Of a stretch of 64,000 nucleotides of DNA, positions 54,207 to 62,808 are shown in pieces; within the stretch, counting starts at the first letter, position 1, and every line of letters starts with the position of its first letter. The notes beneath the pieces are model-generated. The model had not been told where the DNA came from. It ran no database searches and worked only from the letters and a program-made list of their open reading frames with translations. The translations under genes were made by a program, and so were the position numbers. The stretch is from Cupriavidus sp. YR651. Its GTDB lineage: Bacteria; Pseudomonadota; Gammaproteobacteria; Burkholderiales; Burkholderiaceae. The stretch covers positions 185,571 to 249,570 of the forward strand of contig NZ_FMYZ01000004.1 in the NCBI RefSeq assembly GCF_900101625.1, read 5' to 3'.

Positions 54207-55100
54207 ATGAAGCTCATCCCATTGCCCCTTATTCTGCCCCTGGTTCTGGCGTCCAGTGCCGTGACAGTCACCGTGCACGCCCAGACAGCTATCGCCCCCT
54301 CTATCGAATCGGGCTGGATTACGTTCCCGGCGCAAACGCTTAAAGAATCCGGTACCGCGGTACGGGGAGACCTGAAACTGCCGGCCACCTCCCCCTCGAC
54401 AGAACGTGTTCCCGCCGTCGTCATCATTCATAATTCCGGCGGCCTTCAGGACCGCACCGGCGCAGGGTATGTGAAGGTTCTGAACGATGCCGGCATCGCA
54501 ACGCTGGAACTGGATCTGTTTCCGCGGGGCAACCGCCCATCCACCACGCGCGAAAACCTTCCCCACACCTTTGGCAGCCTGGTTTTTCTCGCCGCCCATC
54601 CGCGCATTGATCCCGCCCGAATTGGAATCATGGGATTTTCCTGGGGCGGCATATTGTCCCTCGTGTCCGCGTCGACCGAGGTTGCCAACGCCTACGTTGC
54701 CGCGCCGCCGAAATTCGCCGCTCATTTGGCCTTATACCCTGTCTGCTCTGCACAGTTGGGCGTCGTTCGGGGAACCAGCCGAAGCTACCCGGCGAGTACC
54801 TACCAGGCGATGACCGGGGCGCCAGTTCTTATCCTGGCGGCGGAGAAAGATGACTACGACAAGCCGGACTCCTGCCAGCAGTTTCTTGACGCCTTGTCGG
54901 AGACTGCGCGCGCTCATATTTCCCTGACCGTCTATCGGGGAGTCGGTCATGGCTGGGACACCCAGGAAAACCGCACCTACATGGATAACGCGGCACGAGA
55001 AGGGCGCGGCGGTTATGTCACACATAGCCGCGATGATGCCGTTGCAAAGGAATCGCAAAAAACTGCAGTTCAGTTTTTCACTCAGTCATTTGGTCGTTAG
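54207..55100 (+). CDS. Exported dienelactone hydrolase-family protein
   Basis: The 297-residue alpha/beta hydrolase has a signal peptide (to about Ala25). The nucleophile elbow is GFSWGG, the acid is in AEKDDYDKPDSC and the His in GVGHGWD, giving a complete triad. The Ser-for-Cys nucleophile separates it from classical dienelactone hydrolases, so it may cleave esters in the periplasm. AGGGAG precedes the ATG. It is followed by a small lipoprotein on the same strand. Confidence 0.88.
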   Translation: MKLIPLPLILPLVLASSAVTVTVHAQTAIAPSIESGWITFPAQTLKESGTAVRGDLKLPATSPSTERVPAVVIIHNSGGLQDRTGAGYVKVLNDAGIATLELDLFPRGNRPSTTRENLPHTFGSLVFLAAHPRIDPARIGIMGFSWGGILSLVSASTEVANAYVAAPPKFAAHLALYPVCSAQLGVVRGTSRSYPASTYQAMTGAPVLILAAEKDDYDKPDSCQQFLDALSETARAHISLTVYRGVGHGWDTQENRTYMDNAAREGRGGYVTHSRDDAVAKESQKTAVQFFTQSFGR

Positions 55101-55197
55101 TTTGACGTTGAGTATCGCCGCGCTGGAACGGGTGGTCCGAAACCATGCTCCACGCGACGTACCTTGGCTCTCAACCCGTAACCCGAGGAGTTCTGCC

Positions 55198-55680
55198 ATG
55201 AAGCGATTTCCCATTGCTTTCCTGGTCTTGGCGCTGGCCGGATGCGCCACGAACCAGAGCGCGCCAGTCAATACGCAGGCGTCGCGCACAGAAAGCTGCA
55301 AGGTCACGTCAGAGCAGGAGATTGCGGGGTTGTTTGATCGATGGAATCGGTCATTGCAGACGGGCGATCCACGCAAGGTGGTGGCCAACTATGCAGAGCG
55401 GTCGATTCTTCTTCCGACGGTTTCGAACAAGCCTCGCGTGACCGTCGCGGAGAAGGAAGACTATTTCCAGCATTTTCTGCAGGACCGTCCGTCCGGGAAG
55501 ATTGATTTCCGCAGTATTGAGCTGGGATGCAATTCCGCCGTGGATTCCGGGCTGTACACATTCACCTTCGCGCGGACGGGAACCGTCGTCAAGGCGCGCT
55601 ATACGTACGCCTATCGCTGGGATGGCACGCAATGGCTGATTACAAGCCATCATTCGTCGGCCATGCCGGAGAAGACGTAA
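55198..55680 (+). CDS. Small lipoprotein with SnoaL/DUF4440-like domain
   Basis: The 160-residue protein has a lipoprotein signal with LAGC (Cys16) and then a nuclear-transport-factor-2-like domain (EIAGLFDRWNRSLQTGDPRKVVANYAERSILLPTVSN ... KARYTYAYRWDGTQWLITSHHSS), as in DUF4440/calmodulin-kinase-associated proteins. Such domains bind small ligands or have weak isomerase activity. GAGGAG lies upstream of the ATG. It may be exported to the outer membrane and stand beside the hydrolase. Confidence 0.85.
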   Translation: MKRFPIAFLVLALAGCATNQSAPVNTQASRTESCKVTSEQEIAGLFDRWNRSLQTGDPRKVVANYAERSILLPTVSNKPRVTVAEKEDYFQHFLQDRPSGKIDFRSIELGCNSAVDSGLYTFTFARTGTVVKARYTYAYRWDGTQWLITSHHSSAMPEKT

Positions 55681-55688
55681 CTTCGGTG

Positions 55689-55718
55689 CAGGCCCTTCCT
55701 TCCTGATGGCAGGGCCTG
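55689..55718. terminator. Bidirectional hairpin
   Basis: CAGGCCCT (55689-55696) pairs with AGGGCCTG (55711-55718) around a 14-base loop, between the convergent lipoprotein and GNAT genes. A T-rich part of the loop may also aid stopping. Confidence 0.6.
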
Positions 55719-55772
55719 ACGGCTGCCTGCGAGCGACGTATCGAAAACCGTGATCTCAGGCGCCGCCCAGAT

Positions 55773-56252
55773 TCAAAGCTGCTTGCGGTACACGACGAAT
55801 CCGGACTTGTCTGCGACGGTGTCATATAGGCGCATGGCGGTCATGTTCGTTTCGTGCGTCTGCCAGTACACCCTTCCCGCGCGCAGGGCCCTGGCGCGTG
55901 CATAGACCTGATCGATCAGGCTGCGCGCCACGCCTTTTCCTCGTGCTGCCTCGGCAGTGAAAAGATCCTGCAGATAACAGTTCGGATTGAGTTGAATGGT
56001 GCTTCGATGCAGTAAGAAATGCGCCAGCCCGATCAACTCGCCGGATTGTTCTGCAACCAGTGCATGCATCGGCTCGTACGCATCAAAGAAGCGTGACCAG
56101 GTCGTGAGCGTGATTTCATCCGGCAAGGCAGTCACCCCGTGCCGGCCGTAGAACGCGTTATACCCATCCCAGAGAACTTTCCACGCGGGGAAGTCGTCCG
56201 GCTCGACTGCACGGATCTTCACCGGCGCTGCGGATGAATCGATGGTTTGCAT
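55773..56252 (-). CDS. GNAT acetyltransferase
   Basis: The 159-residue protein has a full GNAT domain: VKIRAVEPDDFPAWKVLWDGYNAFYG, NCYLQDLFTAEAARGKGVARSLIDQVYARA with the acetyl-CoA motif (R-G-K-G-V-A), and the C-terminal TNMTAMRLYDTVADKSGFVVYRKQL. It acetylates an unknown amine. The ATG at 56252 is chosen because the frame upstream overlaps the YaiI gene end. Confidence 0.9.
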   Translation of the reverse strand: MQTIDSSAAPVKIRAVEPDDFPAWKVLWDGYNAFYGRHGVTALPDEITLTTWSRFFDAYEPMHALVAEQSGELIGLAHFLLHRSTIQLNPNCYLQDLFTAEAARGKGVARSLIDQVYARARALRAGRVYWQTHETNMTAMRLYDTVADKSGFVVYRKQL

Positions 56253-56286
56253 TATTTTCCTTTTGCGTTGCTGTGGCCGGCACGCT

Positions 56287-56754
56287 TCAGGCGCCCGCAC
56301 TTGGCGGCGGCGCATGGCGTGCCAGGAACCGATCCAGCTGGCCGGCGAACGCCTTGCTGTCCTGTGGGGCATACGGTGCCGGGCCTCCGGTATCCACGCC
56401 CGAGCCGCGGAGCTGATCCATTACCTCGCGCATCGTCAAGCGCTCCTGGATATTCTCACGGCTAAACCAGCTTCCTCGCGGATCGAGCACATGGGCGCCC
56501 TTGTCCAGGGCAGCGGCGGCAAGAGGTATGTCCGCCGTAATCACGAGGTCGCCGCTGCCGACCAGTTCGACGATACGGTCATCGGCGGCGTCGAAGCCCG
56601 CCGGCACTTGAAGCGCCTTGATAAAGCGGGACGGCGGCGTACGCATGTACTGGTTCGCCACCAGCGTCACGCACACCTGGAGACGTTGCGCGGCCCGATA
56701 CAACATTTCCTTGACGACAACCGGACAGGCGTCTGCGTCAACCAGTACTTGCAT
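56287..56754 (-). CDS. YaiI/YqxD family (UPF0178) protein
   Basis: The 155-residue protein matches the DUF188 family throughout: MQVLVDADACPVVVKEMLYRAAQRL, VANQYMRTPPSRFIKALQVPAGFDAADDRIVELVGSGDLVITADIPLAAAALDKGAHVLDPRGSWFSRENI. The fold is PIN-like with conserved Asp residues; a nuclease role is suspected but unproven. It lies just after the GNAT gene in the same direction. Confidence 0.93.
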   Translation of the reverse strand: MQVLVDADACPVVVKEMLYRAAQRLQVCVTLVANQYMRTPPSRFIKALQVPAGFDAADDRIVELVGSGDLVITADIPLAAAALDKGAHVLDPRGSWFSRENIQERLTMREVMDQLRGSGVDTGGPAPYAPQDSKAFAGQLDRFLARHAPPPSAGA

Positions 56755-56959
56755 CGCGGATTTTCCAATTCAGGTGGGGGGCGCTCATATTACTGCCTGC
56801 ACGCCTCACGGGTGTCGCAAGTATATGTGGACGACTTGCGGGGACTCTCTCGCAAGGTCGCTCGTCAACGCCTCCGACCGTGATCTAGTCGCAACGCGAA
56901 ACAAGTATCCCATAAGCCATTTTTCGGCATTAAGTTCAAAAAATATCAAGTTATATCTT

Positions 56960-56973
56960 ATTGCTTCAGCAAT
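56960..56973. promoter_or_regulatory. Inverted repeat upstream of the dicarboxylate operon
   Basis: ATTGCT (56960-56965) and AGCAAT (56968-56973) flank TC in an AT-rich region about 70-85 bases before the ThDP enzyme gene. This may be the operator or promoter site of the operon; the regulator is not in the window. Confidence 0.4.
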
Positions 56974-57043
56974 ATCGATTACTTAAACTCAATTCAACAC
57001 AACCACAAAAGACCACGGCCGAAAAACGGTCGGGTAGAGACAA

Positions 57044-58675
57044 ATGCTCGGTTCGGAACTCGTCATTCGAGCGCTGGCGCGCCGCGGTGTGACCACGATC
57101 TTCAGCCTCTCCGGCAACCAGATCATGCCGCTCTACGACGCCTGCATCGACGCCGGTATCCGCATCGTGCATGTCAGGCATGAAGCCGCGGCAGTGTTCA
57201 TGGCAGATGCATGGTCTCAGGTGACTGGCGAAATCGGCGTGGCGATGCTGACGGCAGCGCCGGGCATTGCCAACGGGATTGCGCCGCTGTATTCGGCGGC
57301 TCAGGCCGAAAGCCCCGTCCTGCTTCTCTCCGGTGATTCTCCGGTGTCGGAAGATGGAATGGGGGCCTTCCAGGAACTGGATCAGGTCGCGATGACGGCG
57401 CCGTTGACCAAGTGGTCGAAGCGGGTCACCGATGCGCGCAGCCTGGTATCCACCGTCGACACAGCCATCTCCACGGCAATGACGGACCGGCGCGGCCCCG
57501 TTCATCTGGCGCTTCCGTTTGATCTGATGACGCGCGAATCCGGCATCGATGCATTGCCCGGGCAGATACCCGAACTTGCGCCGGTGGCTCCGCCGACCGC
57601 AGTCCTCGAGTCGATCGCCGATCTGCTTGGCCACGCCCGACGTCCCCTGATCCTGGCAGGTCCGACGCTCTGTCGCGAACGGAGCCGTGCCGCGCTGCAG
57701 TCTCGAAGCCTGGCGCTAGGCGCTCCCATCGTGCCGATGGAAAGTCCGCGCGGCTTGCGTGACCCATCGCTCGGCGCGATCGCGGAAGTGGTCGCCGAAG
57801 CCGACCTGATCATCTTGCTGGGCAAGCGCCTGGACTTCACCACCGGATTTGGCCGCGAGAGCGTCTTTGGCAAGGGGGCGCGTGTCGTTGTCATCGATCC
57901 GGATGTCGATATGCTGCGCCGGGCCGAAAGGTTGCTCGGTGACAGGCTGGCCGCGCGGTGCCTCTCCGGCATCTCCGTTGCGCTTGACGCGCTGGAGTCC
58001 GCTGTGCGCAAGCTGCCCAGCGACCGAGGCGAATGGGTGGCGCGTGTTGCGGCAGCCAGCCTGGAGCGTGGCGCTTCAATCCCGGCGTCGCCATCGGCCA
58101 TTCATCCGCGCGCGCTGTGCGAGACCGTCAACGCCTTTCTGCGCGATGTGCCGTCACCGGTTCTGGTCTGCGACGGCGGCGAGTTCGGTCAGTGGGCCCA
58201 GGCCTTCTGCAATGCGCCGACCCGCATCATCAATGGCATGTCAGGGGCCATCGGCGGTGGTATCTGCTACGCCATCGCGGCGAAGATCGCCCGGCCAGAA
58301 TCGACGGTGGTCCTGCTGATGGGCGATGGCACCACGGGTTTCCATCTGTCCGAGTTCGACACGGCAGTGCGTGAGCAGGCAGCGATCGTGGCCGTGATCG
58401 GCAACGATCTGCGCTGGAACGCCGAGCACGTGATTCAGCAGCGCACCTATGGCGAGGATCGCCTGATCGGTTGCGCGCTGAGCGCATCGGCACGCTATGA
58501 CGCGGCCGTGGCCGGACTGGGCGGCTTTGGCGCATCGGTCGGGCGTCTGGACGAACTGACGCCAACCCTTCAGGCGGCGCTCGGCAGCCATTTGCCGGCC
58601 TGCATCAACATACAGATGGAAGGTCATCCTGCGCCGGTCTTCGCGCGCAACCAGGTTGGCGCGTCAGCGCATTGA
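57044..58675 (+). CDS. ThDP-dependent enzyme (acetolactate synthase-like)
   Basis: The 543-residue protein has the three-part ThDP-enzyme layout. Glu47 (VRHEAAAVFMADAW) activates the cofactor, and GDGTTGF...GNDLRWN (427-454) binds diphosphate and metal. The family includes acetolactate synthase, benzoylformate decarboxylase, benzaldehyde lyase and oxalyl-CoA decarboxylase, so the reaction here is likely decarboxylation or carboligation of a 2-oxo acid, but it cannot be named. No good ribosome site is obvious, and the 80 bases before the ATG are AT-rich. Six close-packed genes of a dicarboxylate system follow it. Confidence 0.9.
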   Translation: MLGSELVIRALARRGVTTIFSLSGNQIMPLYDACIDAGIRIVHVRHEAAAVFMADAWSQVTGEIGVAMLTAAPGIANGIAPLYSAAQAESPVLLLSGDSPVSEDGMGAFQELDQVAMTAPLTKWSKRVTDARSLVSTVDTAISTAMTDRRGPVHLALPFDLMTRESGIDALPGQIPELAPVAPPTAVLESIADLLGHARRPLILAGPTLCRERSRAALQSRSLALGAPIVPMESPRGLRDPSLGAIAEVVAEADLIILLGKRLDFTTGFGRESVFGKGARVVVIDPDVDMLRRAERLLGDRLAARCLSGISVALDALESAVRKLPSDRGEWVARVAAASLERGASIPASPSAIHPRALCETVNAFLRDVPSPVLVCDGGEFGQWAQAFCNAPTRIINGMSGAIGGGICYAIAAKIARPESTVVLLMGDGTTGFHLSEFDTAVREQAAIVAVIGNDLRWNAEHVIQQRTYGEDRLIGCALSASARYDAAVAGLGGFGASVGRLDELTPTLQAALGSHLPACINIQMEGHPAPVFARNQVGASAH

Positions 58676-58693
58676 ACGAAACGGGAGAGAGTG

Positions 58694-59428
58694 ATGGAGG
58701 CGACAAAGGCCGCGCAGCGCACGCTTACGGTACGCATTGCCCGCGGCACCGAGGCAGGCAATTTCACGACCTACGAGGTGCCGTGGCGCGAGAACCAGAC
58801 CGTTCTCGATGTGGTGACCGAGGTACAGCGCCGCATCGAACCGACACTGTCATATCGCTTTGCGTGCCGCGTGGGCGTATGCGGATCGTGCGCGATGACG
58901 GTGAACGGCAAGCCGCGCTGGACCTGCCGCACGCACGTCAGTCGGGTGGAAGAGGATGGTGTGATCGTCATCGAGCCACTGCGCAACATGCCCCGTATCA
59001 AGGACCTCGTCGTCGACATGTCGGAGTTCTTCGATAAATGGAAGAAGGCCGGCAACACGTTCGTTGGCACGGCGACGCGTCATGACCCACCGGCAGCGGT
59101 GTCCCCGACGAGCAAGAAGCGCAAGTTGGCCGATGCCGCCATCGAATGCATCAACTGCGGCGTCTGCTATGCCTCATGCGATGTCGTGGCATGGGACAAG
59201 GAATACCTCGGGCCCGCCGCGCTGAATCGCGCATGGACGCTCTTCAACGACGAACGCCATGCCGATCCGAAGGACGTACTGAAGCAGGCAACGTCCGGCA
59301 GTGGCTGCAACTCCTGCCACACGCAGGGCAATTGCATGACGCACTGCCCGGTCAGCCTGAGCCCGACCGGCAGCATCGCGGGTCTGAAGAAGAACGCCCT
59401 GCTGCAATTCCTGAAGGGAGGCGACTGA
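58694..59428 (+). CDS. Succinate dehydrogenase/fumarate reductase-like iron-sulphur subunit
   Basis: The 244-residue protein has a ferredoxin domain with C58, C63, C66 and C78 (2Fe-2S), then C152/C155/C158/C162 and C208/C214/C218, which match the 4Fe-4S and 3Fe-4S clusters of SdhB/FrdB. An extra Cys205 lies in the last group. It carries electrons from the flavoprotein to the membrane subunits. GGGAGAGAG precedes the ATG at 58694; a GTG sits three bases earlier. The next gene starts two bases after its stop. Confidence 0.93.
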   Translation: MEATKAAQRTLTVRIARGTEAGNFTTYEVPWRENQTVLDVVTEVQRRIEPTLSYRFACRVGVCGSCAMTVNGKPRWTCRTHVSRVEEDGVIVIEPLRNMPRIKDLVVDMSEFFDKWKKAGNTFVGTATRHDPPAAVSPTSKKRKLADAAIECINCGVCYASCDVVAWDKEYLGPAALNRAWTLFNDERHADPKDVLKQATSGSGCNSCHTQGNCMTHCPVSLSPTGSIAGLKKNALLQFLKGGD

Positions 59429-59430
59429 TC

Positions 59431-59766
59431 ATGGAGCAGCGTCTTTTCGCACTCCAGCGCCTCAGCGCAATGGTCATGGCGCCGTTCGTGCTGGTGCACC
59501 TGGGTGTCATTCTCTACGCGGTGCGAGGTGGCTTGACCGCGGCCGAAATCCTCTCCCGCACGCAGGGCAGCCTGCTGTGGATCCCGTTCTATTCGCTGTT
59601 CGTGATCAGCGTGGCGGTCCATGTGCCGATCGGGCTGCGCAACATCCTGATCGAGTGGGCGCGCCTGAGCCGTCGCGCCGCATCGGTGTTCTGCCTCTTG
59701 TTCGGCCTGTTGCTGTTGTCGATGGGCTTGCGTGCCGTGGCGGCGGTGGGAGGGCTGCTGTCATGA
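59431..59766 (+). CDS. SdhC-like membrane anchor
   Basis: The 111-residue protein has three membrane helices. LVHLGVILYAV and HVPIGLRNIL supply His residues in helices 1 and 2 or 3, at places used as haem ligands in succinate dehydrogenase cytochrome b subunits. It should link to quinone reduction. It follows the iron-sulphur subunit and its stop overlaps the next gene as ATGA, so expression is coupled. Confidence 0.88.
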   Translation: MEQRLFALQRLSAMVMAPFVLVHLGVILYAVRGGLTAAEILSRTQGSLLWIPFYSLFVISVAVHVPIGLRNILIEWARLSRRAASVFCLLFGLLLLSMGLRAVAAVGGLLS

Positions 59767-60110
59767 AGTCTCCGCGAAACCACCGTGCCTATTGGGCCTT
59801 CCTCGGGCACCGTCTGTCGGGCCTGGCGCTCGGCATCTTTCTGCCTGCGCACTTCTATGTCCTGGGCCTGGCACTGGATCAACAGGCCCGCATGGACGCT
59901 TTCCTGAAATTCGCCGACATGGGCGCCGTCAAGTTTGGCGAATGGGGTCTGGTGCTGCTGTTGTCGATTCACATGTGCTTTGGCCTGCGACTGCTGGCGC
60001 TTGAACTGCTGCCCTGGAGTTCCACCCGCGACGCGCGCCTGTCGTGGATCAGTTGGGGTGGTGCACTGTCGCTGTGCGTTGGCGTGATCTTTGCCCTGGG
60101 AGTCATCTGA
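59763..60110 (+). CDS. Second SdhC/D-like membrane anchor
   Basis: The 115-residue protein has three membrane helices and HRLSGLALGIFLPAHFYVLG, the H-R-x-S/T-G motif of SdhC-type cytochrome b, plus SIHMCFGLRLLALELLP. Both anchors thus look like cytochrome b subunits with several His, so one or two haems are possible. Its ATG overlaps the stop of the first anchor. The flavoprotein gene begins one base after its stop. Confidence 0.88.
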   Translation: MKSPRNHRAYWAFLGHRLSGLALGIFLPAHFYVLGLALDQQARMDAFLKFADMGAVKFGEWGLVLLLSIHMCFGLRLLALELLPWSSTRDARLSWISWGGALSLCVGVIFALGVI

Positions 60111-60111
60111 A

Positions 60112-61860
60112 ATGCAAATCGAGAACCACAAGACGGACATCCTGATTCTTGGCACGGGCGGGGCGGGGCTTTTCGCTGCGCTGCATGCCAAGAAGGCGAA
60201 TCCCGCGCTCAAGGTATCCGTGGCGGTCAAGGGCTTGCTCGGCAAGTGCGGCTGCACCCGGATGGTCCAGGGCGGCTACAACGTGGCGCTGTCTACCGGC
60301 GATTCGGTCGAACGTCATTTCATGGACACCATCGAGGGCGGCAAGTGGCTGCCGCGCCAGGACCTGGCCTGGCGGCTCGTCGAAGGCGCGATCGAGCGCG
60401 TGCGTGAACTTGAAAACGAGATCGGTTGCTTCTTTGACCGCAACCCCGACGGCACGCTGCACCAGAAGGCGTTCGCGGGTCAGAGCTTTGACCGCACGGT
60501 GCACAAGGCGGACCTGACCGGCATCGAGATCATCAACCGTCTGATGGAACAGGTGCGGGCCCTCGATGTGGAGGAGCTGGAGGAGCACCGCGCCATCGAG
60601 CTGATTCCGGCGGCGGATGGATCGGGCATCTCCGGCGTGCTGTTCATCGACATGCGCCGTGGCACGTATCGCTTCGTTCAGGCCAAGGCGGTGCTGCTGG
60701 CCACCGGTGCCGGCCCGACCATGTACCGCTACCACACGCCTTCCGGTGACAAGACCTGCGACGGCCTGGCGATGGCCATGCGCTACGGCCTGAGCCTGCG
60801 CGATATGGAGATGGTGCAGTTCCACCCCACCGGCCTGCTCGGTGGCCCGGATACCCGCATGACCGGCACGGTGCTCGAAGAAGGGCTGCGTGGCGCTGGC
60901 GGCTGGCTGATCAATGGCAATGGCGACCGCTTCATGACGAACTACGACGCGCGCGGCGAGCGTGCGACGCGGGACGTCGTCAGCCGCGGCATCTATGCAG
61001 AGATGCGCGCCGGCCGGACCGGCCCGATGGGTGGTGTGTATATCCAGATGAGCCATCTTGGTCCCGAGAAGGTCGCCAAGTCATTCCCGGGGATGGTCAA
61101 CCGTTGCAAGGACTGCGGTTTCGATCTCGCTGGCGGGCGCGTGGAGGTGGTGCCCACCGCGCACTATCTGATGGGCGGCGTGGAATTCGACGTGGATTGC
61201 AGCACGGCTTCGCCCGGCCTGTTTGCCGCCGGCGAGGATTGCGGCGGCGTGCACGGCGCCAATCGACTCGGTGGCAATGGCGTGGCGAATTCGACCGTGT
61301 TCGGCGGCATCGCCGGCGATTCGATGGCCGCGTATGCGAGCGGCGTGCAGCACTGGAAGGAGCCGGACAAGCGCGTGATCGTGAGCGGGATCGATCGTGC
61401 CGAGTATCCCTTCTCGAAGACGCCCGGTGCCATCCACGAATTGCGCGATGCGCTGGCGCAAACGATGTGGGACGACGTTGGCGTCCTGCGCAACGAACAG
61501 GCGATGCGCCGGGGCCTCGAATCGGTGACCTCGCACAATGCCGCACTGCTGGCCATGGGCGTTCCCGATGGCGACCGCCGATACAACGTCACCTGGCACG
61601 ACTGGCTCAATCTGCAGAGCCTGGTGGACATGTCGCGCGTGATTACCGTTTCCGCGCTGGCCCGCGAGAACAGCCGGGGCGCGCATTTCCGCGAAGACTT
61701 TCCGGAGCCCGGTGATCTGCACAGCAGCCGCTACACCCGCGTGACCGCGGACGGCGACGATATTCGCCTGGAGATGGTTCCGGTGAAGTTCGACATCGTC
61801 ACGCCGGGCACGTCACTGATTGCCGGCGAGGCCGGTCAACCCCCAAAAATTGCTGCATAG
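60112..61860 (+). CDS. Succinate dehydrogenase/fumarate reductase-like flavoprotein with altered flavin site
   Basis: The 582-residue protein has the FAD-binding start ILILGTGGAGLFAALHA and the dicarboxylate site of the SdhA/FrdA/NadB family: FHPTG, RGERATRDVVSRG, HYLMGG and NRLGGNGVANSTVFGG. The place of the His that carries covalent FAD in SdhA (SHT-x-x-AQGG) is occupied by Cys48 in CGCTRMVQGG, so FAD is probably not bound through His. It should oxidise or reduce a succinate- or fumarate-like acid, or another alpha,beta-dicarboxylate. It lies in an operon with a fumarase-type hydratase. Confidence 0.93.
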   Translation: MQIENHKTDILILGTGGAGLFAALHAKKANPALKVSVAVKGLLGKCGCTRMVQGGYNVALSTGDSVERHFMDTIEGGKWLPRQDLAWRLVEGAIERVRELENEIGCFFDRNPDGTLHQKAFAGQSFDRTVHKADLTGIEIINRLMEQVRALDVEELEEHRAIELIPAADGSGISGVLFIDMRRGTYRFVQAKAVLLATGAGPTMYRYHTPSGDKTCDGLAMAMRYGLSLRDMEMVQFHPTGLLGGPDTRMTGTVLEEGLRGAGGWLINGNGDRFMTNYDARGERATRDVVSRGIYAEMRAGRTGPMGGVYIQMSHLGPEKVAKSFPGMVNRCKDCGFDLAGGRVEVVPTAHYLMGGVEFDVDCSTASPGLFAAGEDCGGVHGANRLGGNGVANSTVFGGIAGDSMAAYASGVQHWKEPDKRVIVSGIDRAEYPFSKTPGAIHELRDALAQTMWDDVGVLRNEQAMRRGLESVTSHNAALLAMGVPDGDRRYNVTWHDWLNLQSLVDMSRVITVSALARENSRGAHFREDFPEPGDLHSSRYTRVTADGDDIRLEMVPVKFDIVTPGTSLIAGEAGQPPKIAA

Positions 61861-61872
61861 AGGACCGCTACG

Positions 61873-62808
61873 ATGACCATCTCCATCGATCGGGTCGAGG
61901 AAGCCGCGTTCGAGATCATGAAGCGCGCCGCGATCGAGATCCCCAAGGACTACAAGCAAGGCATCCAGGCGTTGCAGAAGACCGAGACCGGCAAGCTGCC
62001 GCGCTTCGTGATCCATGCGATGCAGGACAACTGGGAAGCCGCGGACGAGGACCGCCGGCCCATGTGCGCCGACACCGGCCTGCCGCGCTACTACGTCAAG
62101 GTTGGCAACAACGCCTCGGTGCAGCGTGGGTTCGTTGCCGTCGAGCGCGCGCTGCGCAAGGCCACGGCAGACGCCACGCTGGCGGTGCCGCTGCGTCCGA
62201 ACCGCGTGCATCCGCTCTGGCGCACCGATAACAACAACAACGTCGGCATCAATGCGCCTGAGATCGAATGGTCATTCGAACCGGAAGCCGACTGGGTCGA
62301 CATCACGACGGTGCACAAGGGTGGGTTGTTCGGCACCGACTACCGGATGCTGTTCCCGGGTGACGGGATCGACGGTATCAAGCGCTTCGTGCTCGACACC
62401 CTGATTGCCTTCGGCAAGCGTGGACTGGCCTGTCAGCCCGCCATCGTCGGCATCGGCTTGGGCGGGTCGAAGGATACGTGCATGCAGCTTGGCAAGCAGG
62501 CGGCGTGTCTGCGCGTCGTGGGCGATCGCAATCCCGATCCGAAGATCGCCGAGCTTGAACTCGAACTCATGAAGCTCGGAAACTCGATCGGCATGGGTGC
62601 CATGGGCTTCGTCGGCTCATCGATGGTGGTGGACTGCCATATCGAGGTGGGCCACACCCACACGGGCGGCATGCCGATCAGCCTTCACACGTTCTGTCTG
62701 TCGTCGCGACGCGCCACGGCCCGCATTCACGCTGACGGCAATATCGAATATCGCACGGACCCCCAGTGGTTCACCCCTTATCTGCGCAGGGAGACGGTCG
62801 AATGGTAA
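61873..62808 (+). CDS. Class I fumarase/tartrate dehydratase-type alpha subunit
   Basis: The 311-residue protein matches the N-terminal part of class I, iron-sulphur fumarate hydratases: MCADTGLPRYYVKVG with Cys65 as a likely cluster ligand, GIGLGGSKDTCMQLGKQA, and MGFVGSSMVVDCHIEVGHTHTGGMP. The separate beta subunit follows, its ATG overlapping this stop. Related enzymes hydrate fumarate, mesaconate or act on tartrate; the residue set cannot fix which. It is downstream of the SDH-like complex, so it probably acts on its product. Confidence 0.93.
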   Translation: MTISIDRVEEAAFEIMKRAAIEIPKDYKQGIQALQKTETGKLPRFVIHAMQDNWEAADEDRRPMCADTGLPRYYVKVGNNASVQRGFVAVERALRKATADATLAVPLRPNRVHPLWRTDNNNNVGINAPEIEWSFEPEADWVDITTVHKGGLFGTDYRMLFPGDGIDGIKRFVLDTLIAFGKRGLACQPAIVGIGLGGSKDTCMQLGKQAACLRVVGDRNPDPKIAELELELMKLGNSIGMGAMGFVGSSMVVDCHIEVGHTHTGGMPISLHTFCLSSRRATARIHADGNIEYRTDPQWFTPYLRRETVEW

